From positions 1-64,000 of IMG/VR virus record IMGVR_UViG_3300045947_000193: a stretch of 64,000 nucleotides of DNA; one strand, 5' to 3'. The position numbers and the translations under genes were made by a program. Source of the stretch: a virus. Under the pieces are notes generated by a model that was given only the letters and a program-made list of their open reading frames with translations, did not search any database and was not told the origin of the DNA. Shown here in pieces: positions 15,399 through 22,859 of this stretch. The stretch's first letter is position 1, and every line of letters starts with the position of its first letter.

Positions 15399-15474
15399 CC
15401 AGGGACCTAGAGAGCGAGACCCAGCCAGGGACCTAGAGAGCGAGACCCAGCCAGGGACCTAGAGAGCGAGACCC
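15397..15474. repeat. Three perfect 26-bp tandem repeats
   Basis: Units lie at 15397-15422, 15423-15448 and 15449-15474. Each begins AGCCAGGGACC and ends GAGCGAGACCC. They start inside the stop codon of the ParB-like gene and end one base before an unused ATG at 15475. There are no spacers, so this is not a CRISPR array. Iteron or centromere-like binding sites for the adjacent ParB-like protein are possible. Confidence 0.9.
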
Positions 15475-15492
15475 ATGAAAGGAGGGACAACG

Positions 15493-15864
15493 GTGGCACT
15501 CGCCGGACAGAAAAAAGCACTGTATATGTTGGCCTACCGTCGTCGGCGCTATCAGGAGCGCAAAGACGCGGGACTCTGTCCACGGTGCGGAGAACGTCCG
15601 CCTTATGAAGACAGGGTGGCGTGCTTGGAGTGTCGCAAGGAGTTTCGGATATATCAGCAGCGCTACGACTTCAAAATCAAGGCTATGAAGGCGCAAGGGA
15701 TTGAGATTATCCGTTGCCCCTGTCGCAAGCGTGCCATGGTACTGTGCATCCAGTGCCAGGCCCCACTTTGCGATACCTGCTATGACGTGAACGAAGGACG
15801 GTGCCCAGCCTGTAGCGATACGGCCAACGAACAAGGGGAGCATGATGGCGAATCGCCTTCCTGA
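15493..15864 (+). CDS. B-box/zinc-ribbon protein 1 of a tandem pair
   Basis: AAAGGAGG at 15478-15485 places the start at GTG 15493, not at ATG 15475, which would put the ribosome site inside the gene. The 123 residues have CPRCGERPPYEDRVACLECRKEF and a second cluster CPCRKRAMVLCIQC, then CDTCYDVNEGRCPAC, resembling a B-box type zinc finger. The next gene carries the same second cluster. The function is unknown. Confidence 0.7.
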   Translation: MALAGQKKALYMLAYRRRRYQERKDAGLCPRCGERPPYEDRVACLECRKEFRIYQQRYDFKIKAMKAQGIEIIRCPCRKRAMVLCIQCQAPLCDTCYDVNEGRCPACSDTANEQGEHDGESPS

Positions 15865-16183
15865 GTGGCAAGACAAGGCCAAGCGATATGGCCAAGCGGT
15901 AAGGGCGTTGGACAGGCTGGTTGAGACCTATGGCCTGCTCGATGTCTGTCATAACGTGCTTGCCGTCTTCCTATGTAACTGGAACGTCCCTGGCGTCATA
16001 CCGGAAGAAGACGAAATGGTCTGCCAGTGTACAGCGGACGCCGTGATCTTGTGCCAGACCTGCCATACCACATGGATATGCGATCCCTGTTATGTCCTGG
16101 GACAAGGACGGTGTGCCGACTGTGTCACAGATGCGCTATGCCAGCCAGAGGTAACCCATGGACGGCTTACACCCGGTCGATGA
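15842..16183 (+). CDS. B-box/zinc-ribbon protein 2 of a tandem pair
   Basis: The 113-residue protein overlaps the previous gene by 23 bases. Its C-terminal cluster (CQCTADAVILCQTCHTTWICDPCYVLGQGRCADC) has the same spacing as in its neighbour: C-x-C, C-x2-C, C-x2-CY, G-R-C-x2-C. The N-terminal halves differ. Tandem duplication of the zinc domain is likely. Confidence 0.7.
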   Translation: MMANRLPEWQDKAKRYGQAVRALDRLVETYGLLDVCHNVLAVFLCNWNVPGVIPEEDEMVCQCTADAVILCQTCHTTWICDPCYVLGQGRCADCVTDALCQPEVTHGRLTPGR

Positions 16184-16505
16184 GCCCACGCTCCCCGATG
16201 TCTTTGTACGCGGGCAACCGATGCAGATCACCCAGGCCCCGACCTACTTCAGGCTGAAGAACCTAGCCGCCTGGGGTGCAGACATCCAGATTCACCCCTG
16301 GGACACCTGGGACCGCTTAGCGGACCGCATTGGCACCCGACTAGGGAAGCACATCTGGCACCTGTCGCATTGGGACACCTACTATGCGACCTTGCCCGAC
16401 GTGCCCGCGTCTGCGCCTGGCGCCGTGCCGACCACGCGCGCTGAAGCCCGGCAGAAACAGCAGGAACAGCAACGCACGGAGGATGCACAGTATGCCCTCT
16501 TCTAG
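16158..16505 (+). CDS. Small protein ending in a QYALF box
   Basis: The 115-residue product overlaps its neighbour by 26 bases. The N-terminal part contains FRLKNLAAWGADIQIHPWDTWDRLADRIGTRL, and the C-terminus is a charged helix ending QYALF at residues 111-115. A Q-x-x-L-F pentapeptide at the very end is the typical site of a clamp-binding peptide, though Y at position two is not the best residue. Unknown function. Confidence 0.65.
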   Translation: MDGLHPVDEPTLPDVFVRGQPMQITQAPTYFRLKNLAAWGADIQIHPWDTWDRLADRIGTRLGKHIWHLSHWDTYYATLPDVPASAPGAVPTTRAEARQKQQEQQRTEDAQYALF

Positions 16506-16716
16506 GCCCACAATGCCGGTGACCTTCCTCCCGGCCTGGCAGCCGTTGCCCGTGGTCCCGGCCTGGCAGCCCTGCCCGACATGCGGCAGTGTGTGCAGCC
16601 TGCCCCGCGTGTGCCCCTGTCCCGGCAGCCGCCGTGCACCGACCCCACCGCCGCGCCGTCCCTGGTGGCATTTGAGCACCTGGTGGCTCTGGCTACGGAG
16701 GAGTAAGGAGCCATGA
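16492..16716 (+). CDS. Small Pro/Cys-rich protein
   Basis: ATG 16492 is nine bases after GGAGG, overlaps the previous gene, and the stop overlaps the next start (ATGA at 16713), which supports coding. The 74 residues include CPTCGSVCSLPRVCPCPGS, a likely metal site, and a Trp-rich tail. Composition is extreme, so a translation role with no stable fold cannot be excluded. Confidence 0.45.
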   Translation: MPSSRPTMPVTFLPAWQPLPVVPAWQPCPTCGSVCSLPRVCPCPGSRRAPTPPPRRPWWHLSTWWLWLRRSKEP

Positions 16717-16958
16717 CATCCCCCTATTGCATGCGCCTGGACATCGTTGGCTTTATACTAGATGCACGCCTCTCTGATTACCGCAATTTGTGCCTGAATG
16801 CGCAAGGCCCGATGATGGACCCTATTGACGTGAAGCGCCACATGCTAGAGGAACTGCTTAAGGGGCATCGGTATTTCCCCCTGTGTACGCACAACAACTT
16901 TGACCACCGTGCTGGCCTGTGCCGTGGTCCCCAGCCAGAGGAGGACACCCCGATATAG
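16713..16958 (+). CDS. Small protein, unknown
   Basis: The 81-residue product has AAGGAGCC before its ATG and an ATGA overlap. It includes DPIDVKRHMLEELLKGHRYFPLCTHNNFDHRAGLC, with His and Cys that could bind metal. No family was recognised. Confidence 0.6.
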   Translation: MTSPYCMRLDIVGFILDARLSDYRNLCLNAQGPMMDPIDVKRHMLEELLKGHRYFPLCTHNNFDHRAGLCRGPQPEEDTPI

Positions 16959-16983
16959 GTCACCGACCCTATAGACGTGAAAC

Positions 16984-17004
16984 GCGGTACAACTGGTGTA
17001 CCGC
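16984..17004 (+). promoter_or_regulatory. Hairpin abutting a ribosome binding site
   Basis: GCGGTAC (16984-16990) pairs with GTACCGC (16998-17004) around a seven-base loop. AAGGAGGGG begins at the next base, 17005. The stem could limit or time ribosome access to the gene at 17024. An imperfect inverted repeat (ATAGGT ... ACCCTAT) lies just before it. Confidence 0.55.
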
Positions 17005-17023
17005 AAGGAGGGGAAGTGTGGAG

Positions 17024-17422
17024 ATGGAGAATGGACTAGGTACCTGGATACGCACAGATTATGCCTTTTATCAGCACCGCGCTGTTATACGGATAAGCCC
17101 CACAACGCTGCTCACCGTCCCGGCCTGGCATGCCCTCTTTACCCGTGGCATCCCGGCAGACATTGCCGCCGCCCTGACCCGCCTGGTCACCAGCGCGGAG
17201 GATGGCCGCTATGCAGGCGCCGTGGTGGTAGGACTGGCCTACGATATTTTTACGCATGGCTGGCAGGTGTCCATTATGCACCCGGCCTTGCACGAACTGG
17301 CGCCGTTTGAGCGTGCCCCCGAAGTGACGTTGCACGTCACAGCGGACCAAGTCCAGGCCGCCGCTGCGCCGCCCACTCTCACCCAGGGGACCACCCCGTG
17401 GACGTGGCCCGAGTGCAACTAA
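17024..17422 (+). CDS. Early protein, unknown
   Basis: ATG 17024 lies 11 bases after AAGGAGGGG; GTG 17018 in the same frame is an alternative. The 132-residue product is alpha/beta (YAGAVVVGLAYDIFTHGWQVSIMHPALHEL). Its stop overlaps the next start as TAATG. No family was recognised. Confidence 0.6.
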   Translation: MENGLGTWIRTDYAFYQHRAVIRISPTTLLTVPAWHALFTRGIPADIAAALTRLVTSAEDGRYAGAVVVGLAYDIFTHGWQVSIMHPALHELAPFERAPEVTLHVTADQVQAAAAPPTLTQGTTPWTWPECN

Positions 17423-17808
17423 TGCCCCAGGTGGTGCACCTGCCCCGGCTGCGCACCACCAGCACCCTCAATGCGCGCGTGTCCTGGTATGCCCGGTACC
17501 GGCAGAGCCAGGCCCAGCGCACCATGGTACTCCGCATCTTGCAGGCGACCTATGGGCTCACCTGCCCGTGGCCCCTGCCCGTGACGATCACGCTCACGCG
17601 CATTGCCCCGCGTGCCCTCGACCAGGGCGACAACCTCCCTGGTGCGCTCAAGAGCTGTAGAGACGGCGTCAGTGACTACCTCAGCGGGGGGACCTATGGG
17701 AAGGGGAAGGACAACCTGCCCGGCCTGACCTGGTGCTATGCGCAGCGCCGGGGAGGTGTCGGAGAATACGGCGTTGAGATACGCCTGGAGGGCACCGCAT
17801 GCGCCTGA
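17422..17808 (+). CDS. RusA-like Holliday junction resolvase
   Basis: Translation is coupled to the previous gene by TAATG; a GTG at 17398 is an alternative start. The 128 residues show the RusA-type order: STLNARVSWYARYR near the N-terminus, a strand VTITLTRIAPRALD, D70-N71 followed by K77 and RDGV 80-83, D97, then TWCYAQRRGG. RusA proteins are dimeric Mg-dependent nucleases that resolve branched DNA. Its position shortly before terminase suggests cleaning of replicated DNA before packaging. Confidence 0.7.
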   Translation: MPQVVHLPRLRTTSTLNARVSWYARYRQSQAQRTMVLRILQATYGLTCPWPLPVTITLTRIAPRALDQGDNLPGALKSCRDGVSDYLSGGTYGKGKDNLPGLTWCYAQRRGGVGEYGVEIRLEGTACA

Positions 17809-18089
17809 CCGTGCTCACCCTGGGAAGCAATGACGTGCTCCTAGAGACCGATGTCCCGCCAGGGCTCCGGCCTGGCAGAGGGGAGTGTCTGGCTCTCACC
17901 TATGGGGGACTGGTGCAATACTGGCTGGTCGACGATCTTACCTGGCACTGGCACCTGGCACCCCCACGGCCCGCTGCCCACGAAGGCGACCCGCCCACCC
18001 CCGCGCGTGCCACGCAGCCGCCGTCTCTGGTGGTGCGCGTGTCCCGCGTGCTGGATAACCCCGAGAAAGGAGATGCGCTCTATGGCTGA
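17799..18089 (+). CDS. Small protein, unknown
   Basis: The 96-residue product overlaps the RusA-like gene and contains beta-rich segments (VLTLGSNDVLLETDVPPG; LTYGGLVQYWLVDDLTWHWHL). No motif gives a function. Confidence 0.6.
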   Translation: MRLTVLTLGSNDVLLETDVPPGLRPGRGECLALTYGGLVQYWLVDDLTWHWHLAPPRPAAHEGDPPTPARATQPPSLVVRVSRVLDNPEKGDALYG

Positions 18090-18435
18090 AGACGCGACGA
18101 TTGAAGGCTGGGCGATTGTCGCCCAATTTGGACACCGCAAGCTGGCAGGGTACGTGAGTACCAATACCTTTGGCAACAACAGCCTGCTCAGGATTGACGT
18201 ACCGGCGAGCCCCTACGCGCCCGCGTTTACGTCCTACCTGGGCATCAGCAGTATCTTTGACCTGACGATGGTCACCGAAGAGATTGTACACGCCACCCTG
18301 GCCACTCTGAAGCCGCGCCCGGTGACCGTGTACGAGCCCTACCAACAACTGAGCCCGCCGCGTGTAGAGGAGTGGGACCAGGCCCAGGAGGACGACGGCG
18401 ACGCCTACGACGAGGAGGACCAGCCGTATGAGTAA
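18082..18435 (+). CDS. Conserved phage early protein, unknown
   Basis: ATG 18082 follows AAAGGAGATGC. The 117-residue protein reads EGWAIVAQFGHRKLAGYVST, then LLRIDVPASPYAP and IFDLTMVTEEIVHATLA, a pattern I recall from uncharacterised phage proteins encoded near replication or recombination genes. The C-terminus is acidic (EEWDQAQEDDGDAYDEEDQ). Confidence 0.65.
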   Translation: MAEDATIEGWAIVAQFGHRKLAGYVSTNTFGNNSLLRIDVPASPYAPAFTSYLGISSIFDLTMVTEEIVHATLATLKPRPVTVYEPYQQLSPPRVEEWDQAQEDDGDAYDEEDQPYE

Positions 18436-18772
18436 GCCCGAGACGCTCCGCATCTGCCCGCAGTGCGACGCCGCGACGCGCGCCACGCCGCACCAGCTCT
18501 ACATGGAGGCAGGTGTCAACCTGGACGGCGAAGGCTTTGTACACCTGGCCTGGCGTAAGGAGCGTGCCCAACTGACCCCCGACGAAGCCCGGCAGCATGC
18601 CCTGAGCTTGATCCAGATAGCCGAAGCCGCCGACTATGAGGCAGCCTTTGTGCGCTGGTGTCAGGCCCGGTTAGAGATGAGCCTGGAGCAGGCCGCCCGG
18701 ATGCTAGAGGACTTGCGCACCTTCTTTACCGTGGCTGAGGAGCGCCCACTAGGGAGGGGACGCTATGAGTGA
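18428..18772 (+). CDS. Small protein before terminase, unknown
   Basis: The 114-residue product overlaps both neighbours by eight bases. It starts CPQCDAATRATPH and is otherwise helical (LTPDEARQHALSLIQIAEAADYEAAFVRWCQARLEMSLEQAARMLEDLRTFF). It has one Cys pair only. No family was recognised. Confidence 0.6.
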   Translation: MSKPETLRICPQCDAATRATPHQLYMEAGVNLDGEGFVHLAWRKERAQLTPDEARQHALSLIQIAEAADYEAAFVRWCQARLEMSLEQAARMLEDLRTFFTVAEERPLGRGRYE

Positions 18773-19235
18773 CCCGGACGCCGCCGCTTTTTCCAACCCG
18801 CTGCCCCGCTATAAATTCTGGGAGAAGCGCGTGATTGCTGCCTATCTGCGCATGCTAGGCCACAGTCAGAAAGCCGTGGCAGCGGCAGTCAACCGCAACG
18901 TGCGCACCATACGGAATTGGGAAAACGAGACGGCCACCTGGACCCAGGCCCGTGACGAAGCCGCCGCGCGCTGGCTCTCGGACCTGGTCGACGCCGCGCG
19001 GGGGACCGTGCTCACCGCTGTGCAAGGGGGAGACGCCGCCCTGGCCCTGAGTATCTTAGAGCGCAGGCTCCCCGAACTGGCGCCGCCCAAGTCCCGCGTA
19101 GAGCTAAGCATCCCGTGGGACAACCTGACGGATGACCAACTCCGCCGCATCGCGAGCGGGGAACCCCCCGCCAAGGTGTTGAGCTATGTCAACGCTGGTC
19201 TCCATCCAAGCGGAGGCGCTCCTCCGGTGGCGTGA
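18765..19235 (+). CDS. terS: Terminase small subunit
   Basis: The 156-residue protein has an N-terminal HTH (KRVIAAYLRMLGHSQKAVAAAVNRNVRTIRNWENETATW), a helical oligomerisation part (ARDEAAARWLSDLVDAARGTVL, then GDAALALSILERRLPELAP), and overlaps the large subunit gene by 50 bases. TerS recognises the packaging site and regulates the large subunit ATPase. Position and architecture make this a strong call. The packaging site itself was not identified. Confidence 0.85.
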   Translation: MSDPDAAAFSNPLPRYKFWEKRVIAAYLRMLGHSQKAVAAAVNRNVRTIRNWENETATWTQARDEAAARWLSDLVDAARGTVLTAVQGGDAALALSILERRLPELAPPKSRVELSIPWDNLTDDQLRRIASGEPPAKVLSYVNAGLHPSGGAPPVA

Positions 19236-20013
19236 ACGCCAGCGCCAGGAGCAGGCCGCCAGTGTCAGTGCCTGGCGTGACCAGGCTGCAGCGAGCTGTC
19301 GCATTCCCCATGCCCAGCAAGTGCGCTTTCTAGAGTCACCTAGCAAGCGCAAGGTGATCCGAGCCGGGAGGCGTGGGGGGAAGACGGTAGGCATGGCCTT
19401 GCTGGCAGTCCGCGCGTTTCTGGCAGGCCGCCGTATCCTCTATGCTGTGCCCACCCAGGAACAGATGGACCGCTTCTGGTTTGAGTGCAAGCTGGCCCTC
19501 AGTGCCGCCATTGACGCGGACCTCCTGTACAAGAATGAGACCAGGCACGTCATAGAGGTACCGGGGACGGAGAACCGCATACGGGCAAAGACAGCCTGGA
19601 ACAGTGACAATTTGCGCGGAGATTACGCGGACCTAATTTTGCTTGACGAGTACCAGTTGATGGCCGAAGATGCGTGGGGAACCGTAGGTGCTCCCATGAT
19701 GGCGGACCGGGATGGCGATTGCGTTTTTGTATTCACTCCGCCCTCATTCCGTAGTGCCAGCGTGTCCAAAGCGCGCGACAAACAGCACGCGATTAAACTC
19801 TATCGGCAAGCAGCTCAAGATACGACTGGACGCTGGGAAGTCTTCCATTTTTCAAGCCAGGATAATCCGCACATCTCCGCCTCAGCCCTTGAAGACTTAG
19901 CCGAAGACATGACAGAGCTGGCCTATCGCCAGGAGATTTTAGCGGAGGATTTGGAAGACAACCCTAACTCGCTTTGGCGTCGCGAACTCATTATATATAA
20001 AGGTCTTTCTTGA
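19186..20013 (+). CDS. terL: Terminase large subunit, ATPase half (split gene)
   Basis: The 275 residues are the motor part of TerL: Walker A GRRGGKT (61-67), Walker B LILLDE with D154-E155, and a coupling-type block FVFTPPSFRS. It stops in frame shortly after NPNSLWRRELI, just where an intact TerL would continue into its nuclease domain. That domain is encoded separately at 20847-21359, after an HNH gene. The last about 400 bases use visibly more A/T-rich codons than the first half, like the inserted endonuclease. The two halves probably assemble as a split packaging motor. Confidence 0.9.
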   Translation: MSTLVSIQAEALLRWRERQRQEQAASVSAWRDQAAASCRIPHAQQVRFLESPSKRKVIRAGRRGGKTVGMALLAVRAFLAGRRILYAVPTQEQMDRFWFECKLALSAAIDADLLYKNETRHVIEVPGTENRIRAKTAWNSDNLRGDYADLILLDEYQLMAEDAWGTVGAPMMADRDGDCVFVFTPPSFRSASVSKARDKQHAIKLYRQAAQDTTGRWEVFHFSSQDNPHISASALEDLAEDMTELAYRQEILAEDLEDNPNSLWRRELIIYKGLS

Positions 20014-20021
20014 TTTTTGGC

Positions 20022-20069
20022 TATACTTAAAGAGTCTACCCACGGGAGAGACACCGGCTCTCCCGTGGG
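20022..20069 (+). promoter_or_regulatory. Candidate promoter and leader hairpin of the inserted HNH gene
   Basis: TATACT at 20022-20027 is a possible -10 box. A perfect 12-bp stem (CCCACGGGAGAG at 20039-20050, complement at 20058-20069, seven-base loop) begins 11 bases later and ends 33 bases before the HNH start. It lacks a T-run. The gap between the TerL stop and the HNH gene is too short for a group I intron core. Confidence 0.55.
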
Positions 20070-20101
20070 CTTCACCACGTTAGCTATTGGAGGTAGCTAC
20101 C

Positions 20102-20839
20102 ATGGCTCTGAGCAGTATAGCATGTACAATCGCGCACTGTGATCGTCCTGCTTATCGGTATGGCTGGTGTCGCCGCCATCATTACCGCTTCCTGGTGCAT
20201 GGCGATCCTGAAGGCGGAGAGCCTTTGCGCAACACCGAGCACGCCGCAACGTGTGCCATCCCTGGGTGTAACCGCCCCTATGTAGGGAAGGGGCTCTGTG
20301 GTCTACATTACCAACGGCGTGCCCTGCATGGGGACCCGCTCTATCGCCCACGCTGGTACAAAGATCAACCCTGTACCGTGCGCGGCTGTAAAAATTTACA
20401 ACGCTATGAAGGCTATTGTAGTAAGCATCAGCAACGCCTCAAAAAGCATGGCGATCCCACTATACGGCTCATAGCAGAGACCGGCAGTGGAACCATCTCC
20501 CGGCAAGGGTACCGCCGTGTCTATAAGCCAGGGCATCCAGGCGCCACCAAAACGGGCTGGATGCTAGAGCATCGCCTTGTGATGGCGGAGATGCTAGGGC
20601 GTGCGTTGCTCTCAGACGAAGTGGTGCACCACAAGAACGGGAACCGCCTAGACAATCGCCCGGAAAACCTGGAGTTGTGGCTCAAATCGCAACCCCCAGG
20701 CCAGCGAGTTATGGACCAACTTACATGGGCACGCCAGATCATTGCGCAATACGGACACCTGGCGCGCAGTCCATATTTCCAGGATGGTCACACGGACACA
20801 AGGCAGCCCGACAGCGCGCAACTCTCTCTCTTGGAGTAA
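20102..20839 (+). CDS. HNH homing endonuclease inside the terminase locus
   Basis: ATG 20102 lies after GGAGGTAGC. The 245 residues have three N-terminal zinc-type repeats (C-x5-C-x3-Y/V-x2-G-x-C-x2-H-x-R-x4-HGDP forms) for DNA binding, then an HNH nuclease: [38 protein letters not shown]. The C-terminus reads QLSLLE, a weak clamp-box resemblance. It separates the ATPase and nuclease halves of TerL with its own ribosome site and likely promoter. Such free-standing genes spread by cutting uninvaded alleles; the intact TerL junction would be the expected target. Confidence 0.85.
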   Translation: MALSSIACTIAHCDRPAYRYGWCRRHHYRFLVHGDPEGGEPLRNTEHAATCAIPGCNRPYVGKGLCGLHYQRRALHGDPLYRPRWYKDQPCTVRGCKNLQRYEGYCSKHQQRLKKHGDPTIRLIAETGSGTISRQGYRRVYKPGHPGATKTGWMLEHRLVMAEMLGRALLSDEVVHHKNGNRLDNRPENLELWLKSQPPGQRVMDQLTWARQIIAQYGHLARSPYFQDGHTDTRQPDSAQLSLLE

Positions 20840-20846
20840 GTATCCT

Positions 20847-21359
20847 ATGCCCACCTACAAGGACGCCGCCCGTATTGTGATAGCGGTCGACCCGGCTGTC
20901 ACGTCGACCAGCAGCAGTGATGAGGTGGGGATTGTGGTCTGTGCTCGTAGCCTTGATCACACGGGCTATGTGCTGGAGGACCTCAGCGGACGCTTTAGCC
21001 CGGAGCGCTGGGCACGCCGGGTGAGCGATGCCTATTGGGACCTGCAAGCGGACCGGGTGGTAGCCGAAGTCAACAACGGGGGAGATATGGTGGAAGCCGT
21101 CCTGCGTATGGTGGACAAGGAAATCAGCTACAAGGCCGTGCATGCCAGTAGAGGCAAGCAGACCAGAGCGGAGCCCATAGTAGCCTTGTACGAGAAAGGC
21201 CGCATCTTTCACACCAGACCCTTCCCCGCGTTGGAGGATGAACTCTGTAATTGGGACCCGACCAGTGGCGCCCGCTCTCCCTCACGCCTGGACGCCCTGG
21301 TCTGGGGCTTTACCGAGCTATTTCTAGGCATGCGGGCGGGCCGGGTGGTGTTGATATGA
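20847..21359 (+). CDS. terL: Terminase large subunit, nuclease half (split gene)
   Basis: ATG 20847 has TTGGAG upstream, so this half can be translated alone. The 170 residues form the RNase H-like nuclease domain: D15 in VIAVDPAVTS, VVAEVNNGGDMVEAVLR, the SRGKQTRAEPIVALYEKGRI block, and D149 in SRLDALVWGF. It is in a different frame from the ATPase half. Together the two lack only a handful of residues compared with an intact TerL. This is a true gene split, not a decayed remnant, because both catalytic parts are intact. Confidence 0.88.
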   Translation: MPTYKDAARIVIAVDPAVTSTSSSDEVGIVVCARSLDHTGYVLEDLSGRFSPERWARRVSDAYWDLQADRVVAEVNNGGDMVEAVLRMVDKEISYKAVHASRGKQTRAEPIVALYEKGRIFHTRPFPALEDELCNWDPTSGARSPSRLDALVWGFTELFLGMRAGRVVLI

Positions 21360-21538
21360 GCGAACTCCCCCGCTTTTTTCTGGTGTGTGTCGCCTGTCGC
21401 AGCGTGCTGGTGTTGCTGAGCGGGAGCCGTGACAGCGACGGCGTCTGGCTGGTGATGCACTGCGCTGGCTGTGGTGCGACGCAACGCGCCGGACCGCTGG
21501 CCATGGAGGAAGACCCCGCATGCCCGCACACCGCCTGA
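21356..21538 (+). CDS. Small zinc-ribbon protein (60 aa)
   Basis: The start overlaps the TerL-C stop (ATGA). It has CVACRSVLVLLSGS and HCAGCGATQ, a compact two-pair zinc ribbon, and ends EEDPACPHTA. Unknown function. Confidence 0.6.
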   Translation: MSELPRFFLVCVACRSVLVLLSGSRDSDGVWLVMHCAGCGATQRAGPLAMEEDPACPHTA

Positions 21539-21567
21539 CCGTAGCACTTGGATAGGACAGTATCCCC

Positions 21568-22683
21568 GTGGCTCTCGTGGAAGTGCTCCACCCGCTCAAC
21601 CCGTGGCATGCCGCTGTGACGCGCGCCGTGGACGCGGTCGACGCCTACGCCCCGCACCCGTCCGCCTTGCTGCGCCGCCTGGTGGTCTATGCGCATGGGC
21701 GCTTGCGCCACCGTCCCCTGTGGGACGCGATGCAGGCCCGTGGCTGGTCCCAGCGCGACCTCTGCGACTTCTTAGGGTGCACCTATGCCAATGGCACAAA
21801 GATGGTCTGCTTGCAACACATCCCCACCTCGCCCACCATCCAGCGCCGCCTGATGGAACTCACCGGCTGGGCCATCGACGATCTTTTTCCGCCTGTGTTT
21901 TTCCAGGCGCTCTGGAATACGCACCGCGCGACCAGCCGCGCCACCCCGCGCGCGATCCGCCAGGCGTGGTACCCGGAGCCGAGCCCGGACCCGGCCACCG
22001 CGTACCAGGAGGGGGAGCTGCAGCGCGTTGTGCGGGGGGAGCTAGACACCCTCACCCCCAACCAGCGCACCGTGCTTGAGGGGTATTTTGGGCTGGAAGG
22101 GCCACCGCAGACCCTGGAAGCGCTGGCCAAAACCCAGGGCAAGAGCTACGAACGTATCCGCCAGATGCGAGACGCCGCGCTCCGCAAGCTCAGCCACCCC
22201 GCGCACCGTGCCAGACTCAGGCCGTACCTGGAGGACCTCGACGGCATCCGTCCCACCTGGGGACGCATGGCCTACCTGCCTGAGAGGGATGCGCCAGCGC
22301 CACGCCCGAAGCCACCCCCGGCGCCGCTGCCCAAGGTCTACACCTGGCACCGCACCCCCTGGCCGATCACGCAGCCCGCTGACCTGGTGCTGCAGGCCAC
22401 CGACGTGCCCGGCTGGGAGCTACAGCGCGCGCTGGGACCAGGGGAGCATGTACTAGGGTTTGAAGTGGTCACCTTTGACCAGGAGGGCACCGGCTGGACC
22501 ACGTCCCCGGCCACCATGACCCAGGCCCTCCTGTTCCCGGAGATGTTCCGCGTGCGTCGACGCCCACAGCCCCCGCCGCCGATCTTTACCGTGCTACCGG
22601 GCACGCTGCGCTGTCTCATACGGTGGAAGATTCACGGCACCCCTTTTTTGCCCGCAACACGGGAAAGGAGCAAGCAACGATGA
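21568..22683 (+). CDS. Sigma-70 region 4-like regulator with N-terminal HTH
   Basis: A GTG start gives 371 residues. Residues about 55-115 look like an HTH (MQARGWSQRDLCDFLGCTYANG, then HIPTSPTIQRRLMELTGWAIDDLFP). Residues about 153-208 match sigma region 4: LDTLTPNQRTVLEGYFGLEG, PQTLEALAKTQGKSYERIRQMRDAALRKLSH. After a Pro-rich linker, residues about 280-332 (WELQRALGPGEHVLG...VVTFDQEG...FPEMFRV) resemble the N-terminus of the capsid-operon protein at 62545. Regions 1-3 of a sigma factor are absent. It follows the terminase genes and is a candidate late transcription activator. Confidence 0.7.
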   Translation: MALVEVLHPLNPWHAAVTRAVDAVDAYAPHPSALLRRLVVYAHGRLRHRPLWDAMQARGWSQRDLCDFLGCTYANGTKMVCLQHIPTSPTIQRRLMELTGWAIDDLFPPVFFQALWNTHRATSRATPRAIRQAWYPEPSPDPATAYQEGELQRVVRGELDTLTPNQRTVLEGYFGLEGPPQTLEALAKTQGKSYERIRQMRDAALRKLSHPAHRARLRPYLEDLDGIRPTWGRMAYLPERDAPAPRPKPPPAPLPKVYTWHRTPWPITQPADLVLQATDVPGWELQRALGPGEHVLGFEVVTFDQEGTGWTTSPATMTQALLFPEMFRVRRRPQPPPPIFTVLPGTLRCLIRWKIHGTPFLPATRERSKQR

Positions 22684-22859
22684 CCGATGACCAGGAGTAT
22701 GCCGCTGACCTGCTAGAGGAAATGTGTGGCCCGCTGGATGAACTCCTAGCCGAGTACAAGGACGCCTTCACCCCGGCACAAACGAAGAAGCTAGGAGAAA
22801 TCCGTGACTGCATAGAGGAAATGCTCACCGAACTCCAGGAGAGCCCAGACGATGTCTGA
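22680..22859 (+). CDS. Small acidic protein, unknown
   Basis: AAAGGAGCAAGC precedes ATG 22680. The 59 residues are acidic and helical (QEYAADLLEEMCGPLDELLAEYKD, then KLGEIRDCIEEMLTELQ). The gene overlaps both neighbours. An anti-sigma or regulatory helper of the preceding protein is conceivable but not shown. Confidence 0.6.
   Translation: MTDDQEYAADLLEEMCGPLDELLAEYKDAFTPAQTKKLGEIRDCIEEMLTELQESPDDV

Noticed and set aside
15397-15474. CRISPR array
   Set aside because: The three 26-bp units are directly joined with no spacers and no cas genes are present.
15475-15492. ATG at 15475 as start of the first B-box-like gene
   Set aside because: The AAAGGAGG ribosome site lies downstream of it, so GTG 15493 is the better start.
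19970-20846. Group I intron or intein in terL
   Set aside because: Only about 90 bases lie before the HNH gene and almost none after it, too few for a group I core. The two TerL halves are in different frames, each with a start or stop, which excludes an intein.
22490-22560. QALLF in the sigma-like protein as a clamp-binding box
   Set aside because: It falls inside the domain shared with the 62545 protein, where the aligned positions read A-x-x-F-P, so it is part of a fold.
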